Positions 6,533 to 6,995 of a DNA stretch of 6,995 bases are shown here, in pieces. This stretch comes from DASWIV01 sp036397475 (GTDB lineage: Bacteria > JAJVIF01 > JAPKYR01), in assembly GCA_036397475.1 (NCBI GenBank), contig DASWIV010000084.1, positions 1 to 6,995 of the forward strand, in the 5' to 3' direction. The notes below the pieces were generated by a model, which did no database searches, was not told the DNA's origin, and saw only the letters and a list, made by a program, of their open reading frames with translations. The translations under genes were made by a program, and so were the position numbers. Within the stretch, counting starts at the first letter, position 1. The number at the start of each line of letters is the position of its first letter.

Positions 6533-6561
6533 ATGAAATTACCTATGAGACTCTGTATACT
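6533..6561 (+). promoter_or_regulatory. Candidate promoter of the LonB-like gene
   Basis: ATGAAA (6533-6538, 4 of 6 to TTGACA) lies exactly 17 bases before TATACT (6556-6561, 5 of 6 to TATAAT). The same TATACT hexamer is the proposed lon -10. The expected start is near 6568, giving a leader of about 24 bases. The site is between the upstream terminator and the gene, as expected for an independent transcription unit. Confidence 0.5.
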
Positions 6562-6591
6562 TGTTCCCCTTAATAGAAGAAGGATTACAAT

Positions 6592-6995
6592 ATGCCACCC
6601 AAGAAGAAGGCTAAGAAAAACCTGAAATTACCCCACAAAATGGATAAAGATATACTCCCCAAGCCGCCTGCGAAGGCTCCGAAAAGTCTTCCGGTGTCGA
6701 AATGCAGGTGGACCATCAACCCGAAGTCGCTGGGATTCAAGACGACAGCCGATGTCAAGCCGCTGAGAAATGTGGTGGGCCAGCCACGCGCGCTGGCGGC
6801 CTTGAAGCTGGGAACGGAACTCAGGGGCAAGGGGTACAACATATTTGTGACGGGCCTGTCTGCGACAGGGCGATCGTCGACAGTCAAAAATATCCTCGAG
6901 AACATGAAACCGGTCTGTGCGCCTGCCCCCGACAGGATTTATGTCAATAATTTCAAGATTCCCGACCAGCCAAGGCTTATAAACATGCCGCGCGG
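6592..6995 (+). CDS. LonB-like AAA_32/S16-family ATP-dependent protease (partial, N-terminal part only)
   Basis: An open frame runs from ATG 6592 to the window edge (134 complete codons). AAGGA (6580-6584) lies 7 bases upstream. Residues 34-134 match the start of the Lon-like proteases with an AAA_32 domain: LPVSKCRW (33-40), the FKTTADVKPL region (49-58), VVGQPRALAALKLG (61-74), KGYNIFVTG (80-88), the P-loop GLSATGRSS (88-96), then APDRIYVNNFKIPDQPRLINMPRG reaching the edge. The P-loop has Arg94 where classical Walker A has Lys; from memory GxGR is usual in this family, so this alone does not imply inactivity. The first 31 residues are a Lys/Pro-rich extension (11 Lys). The expected role is cytoplasmic ATP-dependent proteolysis, distinct from LonA. 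The catalytic S16 domain would lie beyond the window and cannot be verified. Confidence 0.85.
   Translation, partial: MPPKKKAKKNLKLPHKMDKDILPKPPAKAPKSLPVSKCRWTINPKSLGFKTTADVKPLRNVVGQPRALAALKLGTELRGKGYNIFVTGLSATGRSSTVKNILENMKPVCAPAPDRIYVNNFKIPDQPRLINMPR

Noticed and set aside
6702..6950. Plus-strand open frame of 82 codons at the right edge
   Set aside because: It is an out-of-frame shadow of the LonB-like gene, whose frame gives clear family motifs and has its own ribosome site at 6580-6584.

Overview
The window looks like chromosomal DNA of a Gram-negative bacterium of moderate GC content, probably from a poorly sampled or uncultivated lineage. The evidence is three secretion-signal proteins (two with clear lipoboxes), good Shine-Dalgarno sites, sigma-70-like promoters, and two lipoproteins that I cannot place in a named family. 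I cannot name the phylum. No rRNA, tRNA, CRISPR array or mobile element is visible.

Layout. A minus-strand gene (396 to beyond the left edge) encodes an exported thioredoxin-fold protein with a CAEC motif; only its N-terminal 132 residues are in the window. A 324-bp divergent intergenic region (397-720) holds promoter-like sequences and AT-rich dyads. The plus strand then carries a complete LonA-type ATP-dependent protease with an unusual lysine-rich C-terminal tail (721-3243). A small heat-shock protein of the Hsp20/alpha-crystallin family follows (3253-3669), in the same reading frame as lon, 9 bases after its stop and without a visible Shine-Dalgarno. An imperfect stem-loop spans the hsp20 stop codon.

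After an AT-rich promoter region (3701-3920) comes a two-gene lipoprotein operon. The first gene (3921-5170) is split by a run of 15 G directly after the lipobox cysteine. The signal peptide and mature protein are in different frames, which means either a phase-variable OFF state or a homopolymer sequencing error. The second gene (5180-6439) has an intact lipoprotein signal, and its Shine-Dalgarno overlaps the first gene's stop codon. A strong intrinsic terminator (6469-6502) closes the operon.

At the right edge a new promoter and a good ribosome site start a second Lon-family gene (6592 to beyond the edge). It is of the AAA_32/LonB-like type and also has a lysine-rich extension, here at its N terminus.

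Functionally, lon and hsp20 form a proteostasis pair: the holdase keeps misfolded clients soluble and Lon degrades them. A second Lon-like protease lies a few kilobases away. The lipoprotein pair between them appears to be an independent envelope or surface unit.
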